The notes under the pieces are model-generated. The model did not search any database and had not been told where the DNA came from. It saw only the letters and a list, made by a program, of their open reading frames with translations. From Butyrivibrio sp. VCD2006 (GTDB taxonomy: Bacteria; Bacillota; Clostridia; Lachnospirales; Lachnospiraceae), in the NCBI RefSeq assembly GCF_000423925.1, contig NZ_AUIX01000017.1, forward strand, positions 1 to 64,000: a stretch of 64,000 nt of DNA, given 5' to 3'. Shown here piece after piece: positions 31,180 through 40,411 of the stretch (positions are counted from its first letter, which is position 1; each line of letters opens with the position of its first letter). A program made the translations under genes and the position numbers.

Positions 31180-32562
31180 TCAAAGTTCTCCAACATCCGG
31201 TAATGTAGCAAAACTCTTCTGAAGTTCCTCGTCTGAAGGAATATAGTCAGTCATTTCACCATCATTGTACTTCTGGTAAGCAACCATATCAAAGTAGCCT
31301 GTTCCCGTAAGACCAAAGAGGATTGTCTTCTCTTCGCCTGTTTCCTTGCATTTAAGGGCTTCATCGATAGCAACCTTGATTGCATGTGAGCTCTCGGGAG
31401 CGGGAAGAATACCCTCAACTCTTGCGAATCTCTGAGCTGCCTCAAATACGGATGTCTGCTCAGCGGTTACAGCCTCCATATAACCGTCATGGTAAAGCTG
31501 TGAAAGAATAGGGCTCATGCCGTGATATCTAAGTCCTCCGGCGTGGTTAGCGGAAGGAATGAAGTTGCTGCCAAGGGTATACATCTTTGCAAGAGGACAT
31601 ACCATTCCGGTATCACAGAAATCATATGCGAATTTACCTCTTGTAAAGCTGGGACAGCTTGCGGGCTCTACAGCGATGATTCTGTAGTCCTTTTCACCAC
31701 GGAGCTTCTCACCCATGAATGGTGAAATAAGGCCTCCAAGGTTGGATCCGCCGCCAGCGCAGCCTATAATAATATCAGGTGTTATACCATATTTATCAAG
31801 CGCTGCCTTTGCTTCAAGACCGATAACTGTCTGGTGAAGAAGAACCTGGTTAAGCACGCTTCCAAGTACATATCTGTAGCCTTCTGTCTTTGTAGCAACC
31901 TCAACAGCCTCTGAAATTGCGCATCCAAGAGATCCGGTTGTGCCGGGATGCTCTGCATTGATCTTTTTTCCTATCTCGGTTTCCATGGAAGGAGAAGGTG
32001 TTACGCTTGCGCCGTAGGTACGCATAACCTCGCGTCTGAAGGGCTTCTGCTCGTAAGAAACCTTAACCATATATACCTTGCAGTCAATTCCGAGATATGC
32101 TGAAGCCATTGAGAGGGCTGTTCCCCACTGACCTGCACCGGTCTCTGTTGTCACGCCCTTAAGGCCCTGCTTCTTAGCGTAATAAGCCTGAACGATAGCT
32201 GAATTGAGCTTGTGGCTTCCGCTTGTGTTGTTACCCTCAAACTTGTAATAAATCTTTGCAGGTGTACCAAGTGCCTTCTCAAGGCAGTAAGCTCTTACAA
32301 GGGGAGCGGGTCTGTACATCTTATAGAAATCCTGAACCTCCTGCGGTATATCAACATAAGGAGTTGTATCATCGAGCTCCTGCTTAATGAGCTCATCGCA
32401 GAAAACAGGTCTTAAATCCTCAAAGCCCATTGGCTTATGAGTACCGGGATTAAGAAGCGGAGCAGGCTTATTCTTCATATCTGCTCTGACGTTGTACCAC
32501 TGCTTCGGAATTTCGTCCTCGCTTAAATAGATTTTGTAAGGGATTTTTTTCTCTTCACTCAT
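31180..32562 (-). CDS. trpB2: tryptophan synthase beta-like PLP enzyme (TrpB2)
   Basis: 460 residues, longer than the about 400 of canonical TrpB, as usual for TrpB2. PLP lysine in EGNNTSGSHKLNSAI, phosphate-binding GCAGGGSNLGG and the catalytic ETGAGQWGTA loop are present. It should join indole and serine to make tryptophan, possibly working without a TrpA partner since none is nearby. Expression is controlled by a tryptophan T-box in the 5' leader. Its leader also contains a 140-bp repeat between the T-box and the gene. Confidence 0.92.
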   Translation of the reverse strand: MSEEKKIPYKIYLSEDEIPKQWYNVRADMKNKPAPLLNPGTHKPMGFEDLRPVFCDELIKQELDDTTPYVDIPQEVQDFYKMYRPAPLVRAYCLEKALGTPAKIYYKFEGNNTSGSHKLNSAIVQAYYAKKQGLKGVTTETGAGQWGTALSMASAYLGIDCKVYMVKVSYEQKPFRREVMRTYGASVTPSPSMETEIGKKINAEHPGTTGSLGCAISEAVEVATKTEGYRYVLGSVLNQVLLHQTVIGLEAKAALDKYGITPDIIIGCAGGGSNLGGLISPFMGEKLRGEKDYRIIAVEPASCPSFTRGKFAYDFCDTGMVCPLAKMYTLGSNFIPSANHAGGLRYHGMSPILSQLYHDGYMEAVTAEQTSVFEAAQRFARVEGILPAPESSHAIKVAIDEALKCKETGEEKTILFGLTGTGYFDMVAYQKYNDGEMTDYIPSDEELQKSFATLPDVGEL

Positions 32563-32647
32563 GATTTTTTGTCCTTTCTGTAAGTGGAATCAAGTATTAT
32601 GGGACGTTTTGTTCTGAAATATCATAGGAACGATATTTTCTATGAAA

Positions 32648-32787
32648 CAAGAAAGCATGTTGCTTGCAACATGCTCGCGCCGAGCGCGGTTGCTGAAGGC
32701 AACATATTCCTATCGCGCGAGTGCGCATCCATAGCGGAGCGCTTTTTATGATATAGGAATTTCGGAGAAATTTCCTATATCATAAAA
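32648..32787 (-). repeat. 142-bp structured repeat, copy 3 (140 bp here)
   Basis: Matches copies 1 and 2 except that the A run at the right edge is four instead of six. On the minus strand it begins immediately after the TTTCTTTT of the T-box terminator and ends 85 bases before the trpB2 ATG, so it is part of the untranslated leader whenever the T-box reads through. Confidence 0.95.
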
Positions 32788-32822
32788 GAAACCTGTCCCA
32801 ACAGTTACTTGCTGGGACAGGT
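32784..32822 (-). terminator. T-box regulated terminator
   Basis: Ten-bp perfect stem ACCTGTCCCA/TGGGACAGGT (32791-32800, 32813-32822) followed on the minus strand by TTCTTTT. It overlaps the sequence that would pair in the antiterminator next to the T-box motif. Confidence 0.9.
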
Positions 32823-33056
32823 CTAAGATCAAACCTGCGGTGCCACCCGGCTTGGTGAAAAATCACCCACTCATACGTACTACCATACGCAAATCTTTGT
32901 TGACGGAGGATTATCTCCGGCTCACATACAAGTCATGAATAATGACGTTCAGCTCGCCCTCAGAAGCCCATTCACAAATGTCTCTATATCGTCTCGCACC
33001 AACCGACGACTCTCTGAAATAGAAGATCAGATGCTACTCTTTCTTCTTCAACGGTT
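32788..33056 (-). promoter_or_regulatory. tryptophan T-box leader
   Basis: The minus strand carries the T-box signature GGGTGGCACCGC (about 32848-32837) before a terminator, and a stem I region with AGAGAG, GGTTGGTGCGAGA and GAATGGGCTTCTGAGG. The triplet after GAA in the specifier loop is TGG (32970-32968), the Trp codon, matching the downstream gene. Uncharged tRNA-Trp should stabilise the antiterminator and switch on trpB2. Boundaries are approximate. Confidence 0.92.
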
Positions 33057-33062
33057 TAAAAC

Positions 33063-33091
33063 ATTAAAGCATTTTCAACAGGTAAAGTCAA
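33063..33091 (-). promoter_or_regulatory. promoter of T-box/trpB2 transcript
   Basis: TTGACT (33091-33086), 17 bp, TTTAAT (33068-33063); start expected near 33056 at the head of the T-box. Confidence 0.65.
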
Positions 33092-33175
33092 CCACCTAAA
33101 ATGGCATTTTTATTCTTTTTCTTTCATTTACGATCTACACTTTTACTTTTTCAAATACAGCCTAATTATTTGAAG

Positions 33176-35623
33176 CTAATTTTGAACAAGACTATATGTA
33201 ATTCTCCCAGTCCTGAACCCTTCATCTCCTGTCACGTTATATGAAAATTCGCCCTTTTCGTCATTCCAGGTAAGCTCTGTAATGCAGTATTCTCCGTTCT
33301 CATAGCCATATCCATCGCCGGCATCCTCATAGAGCTTAAAGCTCGCATCAGCCCCGGGATATACTAAAACCTCGATATCACAGCCCTTCATGTCATCAGT
33401 ACAGCAACCGGGCTCCTTTACAGGTATCAGCGATCCCGCCTTAACAAATACAGGAATGCTGTAGAGGTCGCACTCGCATTCAATCTCCTGTCCGCCATCA
33501 TAGTATTTATGCGTATAAAAATCGTACCATCCGTTATTTTCAGGTAGATATACGGTACGCTTATCCTCACATCTGACCACAGGGCACACCATGAGACTAT
33601 CTCCCAGCATATACTGATCAGTAGAGTTAAGAGCTCTTTTATCCCCGCTAAAATCAAAGAACAGTGGTCTCATTATCATCTCATCATCAAGAGCAGCTCT
33701 TGCTCCAAGTGAATAGAGATAAGGAATCAACCTGTAGCGCATTTTGATGGTCCTGCAAATGGCTTCGTAATAAAGATCACCGCAATCACCAAAGGCCCAG
33801 GGCTCGCGCTCCACATCGGTTCCATGTGCCCTGAAAACAGGAAGAAACGCAGAGTACTGAAGCCACCTCACATACAGCTTTTTATATGCCTCGTCTATTC
33901 CGTCCTCAAAATCGCCATTCCAATACCACTGAACGCCCTTTTTCACGAAAAATGCGCCTGTATCAAGGGTCCAGTACGGCATTCCGCTTGCAGCCATGCT
34001 AAGGCCCGCAGTAACCTGCTGTCTTAGGCAATCCCAGCTTGCAGAGATGTCCCCCGACCACAAAATAGTGCCATATTTCTGGCTTCCGGCCCATCCGCTC
34101 CTTGTGAGGTTCACAACGCGCTTATCTTGTGAGCACGTTCTCTGCCCCTCCCAGATGGTCCTTGCGTGATATTTTCCGTAGGCATTTGCCATATCAAAAG
34201 GCATGATATTTGCGGCATCGCTCTTAAATTCATAGTATTTATCGCTGTCAGATGGCTCCATTTTGTGCTCCCACTCAGGTGTTATGGGTTCACTCGAATC
34301 ACACCACCAGGCATCGACTCCTGCCGGATAGAGGGCTCTTTCAACCTGATTCCAATAGAGCTTTCGCCCCTCTTTTGAAAAAGCGTTGTAAATATCAGTT
34401 CCCGGAAAAAGCAGCCCCTTTTCCTTAAACTCCGTATTGTTTTCAGTGCCGGGACTCATGTTTGGCCAGATTGACATCATAAACCTGATGCCCATCCTAT
34501 GGAGTTCATCCGTCATTTTCTTAGGATCAGGGAATCGCTTCTCATCGAAGCTCTTCTGTCCCCACTCATTGTCCCTCCAGCTCATCCAGTCAAGGACAAG
34601 GCAGTCTATGCCTATCCCTCTCTTCTTAAATTCTCCGGCAGTTTCAAGGATTTCCTCCTGGCTCTTGTATCTTTCCTTAGACTGAATGTAGCCATAAGCC
34701 CACTGCGGCAGCATAGCTGCCTTTCCGGTTAGTCTCCTGTAATTCTTTATGACCGAAAAAAGATCACTCCCAAAAAGGAAATAATAATCAAGGTAATAGT
34801 CAGCCTCTGTCTGGATAAACGCCTCATCATCACTCTCAGAGAACATGCAAAGAGAGTTTGTGCTCAGTAAAATTCCGTAATTCTTTGCTGAAACCATCAT
34901 CGGAATGCCTATTTTTCGGTTGGCCTGGTGAACATAACGGGTGCTATTCCTAAGGCTCCACTCGCCCCTTTCGCCCTGTCCAAAGCCCACAAGAAGCTCA
35001 TCCTCATCAAATTCAAAGTATGTTCTCGTCTTATATGCAGAGGCATACTCCTCCCTGTCAGCAGCCTTTATTTTCTTCTTTACTCCGTCTGCAGTAACTA
35101 TCTCCTCAACCTGCGTTGCGCCTGATTCCACCGTTCTATAAAGCGAAATCTGCTCCAGCTGCCTGGGCTCAAAGGAGCGCTCCTTAAGCAAAACAGCGCC
35201 TGTAGCGTCATAAAAGGTTATGGCCCCGCTCACCTGGGACACGCATACAGAGCCCTCAGAGGTTTTAATCCATATTTCCTTAATGCTCTGTGTGCTACTT
35301 TCGCAAATCTTATTACCTGCCTCAGCCTGAGGCTCAGCTTCTAAATAGTCAGGCGCAGAATGAGTCTCCAAAATATTCCGCCCATCACAGGCAAGAAGAT
35401 TAACTCCCCCGCTAACTTCGTAGGGAATACTCCCTGAAAAATCCGCGTAATCTCTGCCCTGCTCACCCCCAAAGGTACCATCTTCTGAAAATGACACCCT
35501 GAAAATTCCGCCTATCTGCGGGATAATTCTCAAAACTCCCGTCTCGGATTTTAAGAAAACCGCGCCATTTTCCTGACTAATCTCTGTAATAGCCGGACTC
35601 TTTGCCGGTATAACGTCCATCAT
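33176..35623 (-). CDS. GH31 alpha-xylosidase/alpha-glucosidase
   Basis: 815 residues, no signal peptide. N-terminal beta-sandwich (1-230), then a (beta/alpha)8 barrel with GIDCLVLDWMSW, nucleophile region GVDAWWCDSSEP, and NLTRSGWAGSQKYG typical of GH31, then C-terminal beta domains with VCPVV and PVFVKAGSLIP. The specific activity cannot be read with certainty; pairing with a GH95 enzyme by an ATGA overlap favours alpha-xylosidase action on xyloglucan oligosaccharides. Cytoplasmic location implies import of the oligosaccharide first. Confidence 0.88.
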   Translation of the reverse strand: MMDVIPAKSPAITEISQENGAVFLKSETGVLRIIPQIGGIFRVSFSEDGTFGGEQGRDYADFSGSIPYEVSGGVNLLACDGRNILETHSAPDYLEAEPQAEAGNKICESSTQSIKEIWIKTSEGSVCVSQVSGAITFYDATGAVLLKERSFEPRQLEQISLYRTVESGATQVEEIVTADGVKKKIKAADREEYASAYKTRTYFEFDEDELLVGFGQGERGEWSLRNSTRYVHQANRKIGIPMMVSAKNYGILLSTNSLCMFSESDDEAFIQTEADYYLDYYFLFGSDLFSVIKNYRRLTGKAAMLPQWAYGYIQSKERYKSQEEILETAGEFKKRGIGIDCLVLDWMSWRDNEWGQKSFDEKRFPDPKKMTDELHRMGIRFMMSIWPNMSPGTENNTEFKEKGLLFPGTDIYNAFSKEGRKLYWNQVERALYPAGVDAWWCDSSEPITPEWEHKMEPSDSDKYYEFKSDAANIMPFDMANAYGKYHARTIWEGQRTCSQDKRVVNLTRSGWAGSQKYGTILWSGDISASWDCLRQQVTAGLSMAASGMPYWTLDTGAFFVKKGVQWYWNGDFEDGIDEAYKKLYVRWLQYSAFLPVFRAHGTDVEREPWAFGDCGDLYYEAICRTIKMRYRLIPYLYSLGARAALDDEMIMRPLFFDFSGDKRALNSTDQYMLGDSLMVCPVVRCEDKRTVYLPENNGWYDFYTHKYYDGGQEIECECDLYSIPVFVKAGSLIPVKEPGCCTDDMKGCDIEVLVYPGADASFKLYEDAGDGYGYENGEYCITELTWNDEKGEFSYNVTGDEGFRTGRITYSLVQN

Positions 35624-37884
35624 AGTTTAAGCCTCTGTTTTTCCCCATTAACGTCAACTGTTATCTCATCTTGATCGAAGGCTACGCCCTCTCGTCTCTT
35701 AATCTCAAAAGCCGTTACTGTCATGTCCTTCCACTCCATCGACAGCTCCAGGCCGCCCCTTAGGCACACTCCGCTTACGCGCCCTTCCGAAAAAGCCTTA
35801 GGCAGCGCAGGAAGGAGCTTTACATAGCCATCTCTGCACTGAACAAGCATCTCAAGCATAGCCGCTGACGCCCCAAGATTACCATCAATCTGGAAAACCG
35901 CACCCGCGCCGTAGGGATGATTGTCCATAAGGTTGACGAAAGTTGTTTTGCTAAGAAGCGCCTCCAGGTTCTTATAAACCTTCTCACCCTCAAGGAAGTG
36001 GGTCCAAAGACCTATTATCCAGGCTCTTGACCAGCCCGTATGGCCGCCGCCGTGGGCAAGACGCCTCTCCAGCGTAACCTTTGCCGCCTTCATCAGCTCG
36101 GGCGTCTTTTCATAGCTGATCGAGTTTCCGGGATAAACTCCGTAAAGGTGGGAAATATGCCTGTGTCCGGGCTCCTGCTCGTCGTAATCCTCCATCCACT
36201 CCTGGATCTGACCATGCTTTCCAACCTTGATTCCCGGGAGCTTATCGAGGATTTTCGTGGCTTTTTCTTTCGCTGTTATCAGTTTCTCAACGCCGCCCTC
36301 ACACAGATTCGCTTCATTCTTATCCTGCTCAAGCACCTTGCATGCACTAAGGAAATTGCCGAGAAGCTCCATAAGAATCTCTATATCCATGGTTGCGCCT
36401 TCGCAAAGGCATCCTCTCGTTCCATCCTTCATGATGTAGACATTTTCAGGGGAAACTGATGGCGATGTAACCAGCTCTCCCTTGTCGTTCTCAATAAGAA
36501 AATCATCAAAGAAATCCACGCACTGCACCATCACTCCGATGTTTTCAGAAAGAAACTTCTTATCCCCCGTATAGAGATAATGCTCCCAGATATGTGTCGC
36601 CATCCAAGCCTCACCCATAACCCAGAAGCTGGCTGGAATATAGTGGTCCTGTGGAGCTGTATCGGCAAAAACATCGGTATTATGATGCGCAACCGAACCA
36701 CTGCATCCATACATCTCCTCCGCTGTTTTCTTTCCGTTTTCACATACGCGCCTTAACAGCTGAAAATATGGCATATGGCAATCCGAAAGGTTTCCACTCT
36801 CAGCAAGCCAGTAATTCATCTCTGTATTGATATTTATCGTAAATTTGCTATCCCAGGGCGGCGTGAGGCTCGCATTCCATATGCCCTGCAGATTCGCGGG
36901 AAGGCACTTACCTCTGCTTGATGAAAAAAGCAGATACCTTCCGTATTGGAAATAAAGAGCGAATAAATCCGGATCCTTCTTGCCTTTTCTGAAATCCGAA
37001 AGTCTCTTGTCCGTTGCCTTGGTTCGCCTCTCCTTAGCTTTGTCATCACCAAGCTCAAAAGAAAGGGCTCCGAATTTCTCCAAATACTCGGTTTTATGCG
37101 CCTCAAGGAGTTCTTCACGAGTCCTTTTAATAACACGTGCAATATTTTCTTTTCCCGCAAAAATCCAGTCCGCATTGTAAAAATGAGTCTGTATATCGAT
37201 GAAAAGCTCCGCTTCGGCTGCATCTTTTACTATGAGATGTTCTCCTATCGTGTCTACACTGCCGCCTGACACTCTCGCCTTGAGTCGCACTGCGAAAGGA
37301 ATTCCGGTACCGGTAGCTACTTCAAAGCCAATCTCATCGCCTTCACCCCAGACTCTGTCCAGCCTGTGATGACATCTGTCCAGTCTGCAGGTAAAGTTAA
37401 GTTTCCCGCCATCCGCTGCGAGATGATAGCAGATTATCTGATCCGGATATGAAGCTAAAAGCTCCCTGTTGTACCTGCATCCGCCGGCCTCATAGGAAAC
37501 CGATGCAATTCCGGTCTCTAAATCAAGCTCTCTTCTATATTTCTTAAACTCGGAAGAGCCCTCAAAATCAATAATAAGTTCCCCCGCAGGCTCATAGGAT
37601 CTCTCGGAATTAGGCGTCCCAGAAAGAGCCATAAGCGAAAGCTTCTCCGCCTCCTGGATTTTGCCTTCTCTTATCAACCTTCTTATTTCTCCTAAGTATT
37701 TCCGGGCGTCCTTGTTGATTCTGTTCGCAGGGCCGCCGCTCCAGATACTATCCTCATTCAGATAGATCACCTCACGGTTTACGCCCCCTGTCACCATGGC
37801 TCCCATTCTTCCGTTTCCCACGGGGAGAGCCTCCTCCCACTTATTTGCTGGGTTTTCGTACCACAAACTCATTTTTTCACTCAT
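35620..37884 (-). CDS. GH95 alpha-L-fucosidase
   Basis: 754 residues, no signal. GH95 hallmarks: LWYENPANKWEEALPVGNGR at the start, NINTEMNYWLAESGNL (Asn pair that activates water), QEWMEDYDEQEPGHRHISH (general acid Glu) and FQIDGNLGASAAMLEML near the C-terminus. It should remove alpha-1,2-linked fucose, as on fucosylated xyloglucan or similar glycans, before the GH31 enzyme acts. First gene of the pair; alpha-L-galactosidase activity is possible in the family. Confidence 0.92.
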   Translation of the reverse strand: MSEKMSLWYENPANKWEEALPVGNGRMGAMVTGGVNREVIYLNEDSIWSGGPANRINKDARKYLGEIRRLIREGKIQEAEKLSLMALSGTPNSERSYEPAGELIIDFEGSSEFKKYRRELDLETGIASVSYEAGGCRYNRELLASYPDQIICYHLAADGGKLNFTCRLDRCHHRLDRVWGEGDEIGFEVATGTGIPFAVRLKARVSGGSVDTIGEHLIVKDAAEAELFIDIQTHFYNADWIFAGKENIARVIKRTREELLEAHKTEYLEKFGALSFELGDDKAKERRTKATDKRLSDFRKGKKDPDLFALYFQYGRYLLFSSSRGKCLPANLQGIWNASLTPPWDSKFTININTEMNYWLAESGNLSDCHMPYFQLLRRVCENGKKTAEEMYGCSGSVAHHNTDVFADTAPQDHYIPASFWVMGEAWMATHIWEHYLYTGDKKFLSENIGVMVQCVDFFDDFLIENDKGELVTSPSVSPENVYIMKDGTRGCLCEGATMDIEILMELLGNFLSACKVLEQDKNEANLCEGGVEKLITAKEKATKILDKLPGIKVGKHGQIQEWMEDYDEQEPGHRHISHLYGVYPGNSISYEKTPELMKAAKVTLERRLAHGGGHTGWSRAWIIGLWTHFLEGEKVYKNLEALLSKTTFVNLMDNHPYGAGAVFQIDGNLGASAAMLEMLVQCRDGYVKLLPALPKAFSEGRVSGVCLRGGLELSMEWKDMTVTAFEIKRREGVAFDQDEITVDVNGEKQRLKL

Positions 37885-37984
37885 AGCATCCTCTTTCAGT
37901 TTCTATCCTTTTCTTATATTTTATAAAGTAAAAAACTTTTATCAACCCTTGACATACCCACTGAAATTTCTTTTTAAATAAAGG

Positions 37985-38078
37985 AAAAGCGACATGCTCT
38001 CGCACGCCGCTTTTTACTCTTCATCACCAAAATGTCCGGTGCAGTAAACGACATAAGCCGTAACCTATGTCATTTACT
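37985..38078 (-). terminator. hairpins downstream of the DUF4097 gene
   Basis: An AGTAAA.GACATA/TATGTC.TTTACT hairpin (38043-38078) follows the DUF4097 stop by 32 bases; further on, AAAAGCG/CGCTTTT (37985-37991, 38008-38014) precedes TTTTCC on the minus strand. One of these likely ends transcription before GH95. Confidence 0.5.
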
Positions 38079-38109
38079 ATAAAATATGCTTACTCGTAAT
38101 GATAAATTT

Positions 38110-39006
38110 TTAATTAGAGAATGAAATATCAAGTTCTCCGCTTGTCATATCAACTGAAATTCTATTATCCTTATCGTCGCCTGATTTGAAGTCATGGTCA
38201 TAGGTTTTTCCATCCACTCTCATATCACCTGAAGTGGATCTGAGATCGTAAGAATAATCTTTACTGTTTCCTACTACATGCGCATCAATTTTTCCGGAAG
38301 TCATTTTAAAATTTGCGCTATCAAACTTAATCTCATCAAGATCCATGTTTCCGCTTGTCATGTGGGCATCAAGGGCTTTTGTATCGCACTTATATGCCTT
38401 CAGATCACCTGAGGTGAGCTTAAAATCAAGTTCATCGACGTTAAGATTCTCAAGATTTATATCTCCTGATGATGCCTTGAGTTTTAACTTCTCACCTTCA
38501 ATGTTATCAAGCTTCACTTCGCCTGAAGAAATCTCGATTTTACCGGCCATATCGATATTCTCAACACTGATCAGTCCTGATGAAGCCTCCAGATCAACAT
38601 CCAAAGCGCCGGCATCCTTGGGAACTGTCAGCTTGTAGTACTGCTCTTCCTCATCAAACCAGCTGCCAAGATGAAATACTATTCCGTTGTGAGAAGGCTG
38701 TCTGATTTCAAGCTCATCGCCCTTTTCCTCAACCTTCGGAATATAATCCTCATACACGCGATATTCAAGCTTGTAGTCATCCCCCTGCTCTACGTATACA
38801 TTCATTGATGCCACATCAATTTTAAGTTCCTTGAACTTGGCAAGATCTACTGTGTCCTCGACTATTTCTCCTCTTCCTGCCTTTGAAAATGCCACGCTGG
38901 AAATTGTACTTGCTGCTTTTGATATGGTCTTTGTCATCAGTGAGAAAGCTCCTGTACAAAAAACCAGAACTATACCTATCAATATAAGAACTTCTTTTTT
39001 CTTCAT
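38110..39006 (-). CDS. DUF4097 family putative adhesin, membrane-anchored
   Basis: 298 residues. One N-terminal hydrophobic segment (ILIGIVLVFCTGAFSLM) is an anchor or signal; the rest is an extracytoplasmic beta-helix-like domain made of short strands with recurring ASSGDI, TSGDLKA, MTSGNMD, MTSGKIDA and STSGDMRV turns, typical of DUF4097. Role unknown; often linked to envelope stress systems. The ATG at 39006 has GAGGAGAGG upstream; a TTG at 39021 is less likely. Confidence 0.87.
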   Translation of the reverse strand: MKKKEVLILIGIVLVFCTGAFSLMTKTISKAASTISSVAFSKAGRGEIVEDTVDLAKFKELKIDVASMNVYVEQGDDYKLEYRVYEDYIPKVEEKGDELEIRQPSHNGIVFHLGSWFDEEEQYYKLTVPKDAGALDVDLEASSGLISVENIDMAGKIEISSGEVKLDNIEGEKLKLKASSGDINLENLNVDELDFKLTSGDLKAYKCDTKALDAHMTSGNMDLDEIKFDSANFKMTSGKIDAHVVGNSKDYSYDLRSTSGDMRVDGKTYDHDFKSGDDKDNRISVDMTSGELDISFSN

Positions 39007-39224
39007 TTTACCTCTCCTCAAATACTAATATGCTGCTGTTAACTCAGCGCTGTACACTTGCTGCGCTGACGTGAGAATGTTTAAAGAAATGTCATTCTGA
39101 TAGATATAACGATAGCACTTTGCAAATGTCTTCAAATTTTTTCACGGAATCAAACATTTTTTGCACTGATTTTTGCGGTAAAAATGTCCGATGCCTTTTT
39201 GGCAGTCCCCTATCTGCCCTTGTT

Positions 39225-40250
39225 TTAGTTAAAAGCTGCCTTTGATTTCTCCAGAGCATCAATTACCTTGTCGCAGAATTCGTCAAACTCGGGATCTTCA
39301 ACCTGGCGCTCCGGATGGGAAAGGACATAGTCAAGCGAGATGCGAACGCCCTGATCAAATCTGATATTTGTGCGCATTTGAGGCACAAGTCTCTTAAGCT
39401 TGCTGTTTTCAAAAACAACTGATACAGATTTATCGCCAAGAAGGCTTCCCTCAAAGTCATAGCCGTACTTGCTGCCAACTTCGGCAAGATAATCGGAAGC
39501 AACATGATATGCATGAAGCTCTACGCCCAGGGCATCAGCTATTGTTTGGTATATCTGATCCCAGGTCAGTGTCTCATCACCGGTTATCTGAAAAGCTTCG
39601 CCGATGGCGTGGCGGTTGCCCATAAGGCCCGTGTAACCTATGGCAAAGTCCTTATTGAAGGTTACTGTCCACAGAGATGAGCCATCACCCTGGATTATAA
39701 CCGGCTTACCCTCCTGCATTCTTTTTACAACCTGATAAAAGCCCTTGTTGCCGTGTACTCCGAGCGGAATATTTCGCTCGTCATAGGTATGGCTGGGTCT
39801 CACGATGGTCACCGGGAACCCCTCTGTGCGGTATTTATCCATGAGGAACTCCTCGCAGGCAATTTTGTTCCTGGAATACTCCCAGTGCGGATTAGCAAGG
39901 GTCGTACCCTCAGTAATTACATAGCTTGCTGCAGGCTTGTTGTAAGCCGATGCGGAACTGATGAACATATACTGGTTCGTTTTTCCCTTAAAAAGTCTGT
40001 AATCGCGCTCTACGGCACTCACGTCAAAGGCTATGAAATCGCTTACCACGTCAAAGTGCATACCCTCAAGCTTTTTTGCCACATCCTGCTCATCATAGAT
40101 ATCGGCTGTTATCTGATGAACTCCCGCAGGTACCGCGTCCTTACGATTTCCTCTGTTTATGAGCCATACTTCCCAGGAAAGCTCCTCGACAAGCCTTCTT
40201 ACGATTGCTGTACTGATTGTTCCTGTCCCACCAATAAATAAAGCCTTCAT
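39225..40250 (-). CDS. NAD-dependent epimerase/dehydratase (extended SDR)
   Basis: 341 residues. Rossmann GGTGTIS at residues 7-13, ISSASAYNK (about 97-105), and an EYSRNKIACEE segment carrying the YxxxK catalytic pair; EEFQITGDETLTW-like substrate half at the C-terminus. Probably a nucleotide-sugar or small-molecule oxidoreductase; substrate unknown. Monocistronic. Confidence 0.85.
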   Translation of the reverse strand: MKALFIGGTGTISTAIVRRLVEELSWEVWLINRGNRKDAVPAGVHQITADIYDEQDVAKKLEGMHFDVVSDFIAFDVSAVERDYRLFKGKTNQYMFISSASAYNKPAASYVITEGTTLANPHWEYSRNKIACEEFLMDKYRTEGFPVTIVRPSHTYDERNIPLGVHGNKGFYQVVKRMQEGKPVIIQGDGSSLWTVTFNKDFAIGYTGLMGNRHAIGEAFQITGDETLTWDQIYQTIADALGVELHAYHVASDYLAEVGSKYGYDFEGSLLGDKSVSVVFENSKLKRLVPQMRTNIRFDQGVRISLDYVLSHPERQVEDPEFDEFCDKVIDALEKSKAAFN

Positions 40251-40305
40251 AATCTAACCTCTCTTTTTAAAATAATTTATGAACCCATATGTTAAATTGT
40301 ATCAG

Positions 40306-40344
40306 AAAAAACCTGCAGATTATAGATACTGCAGGCTCTTTTTT
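40306..40344 (-). terminator. terminator of tetR gene
   Basis: CCTGCAG/CTGCAGG stem (40312-40335) with flanking A and T runs; TTTTTTC follows on the minus strand. Works 70 bases after the TetR stop and could act in both directions. Confidence 0.8.
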
Positions 40345-40411
40345 GTACACTATAAGTATTTACTGTTCACACCTTGCGGTGCGAATAGTTGTATTATAAG
40401 TAACTATAAGG

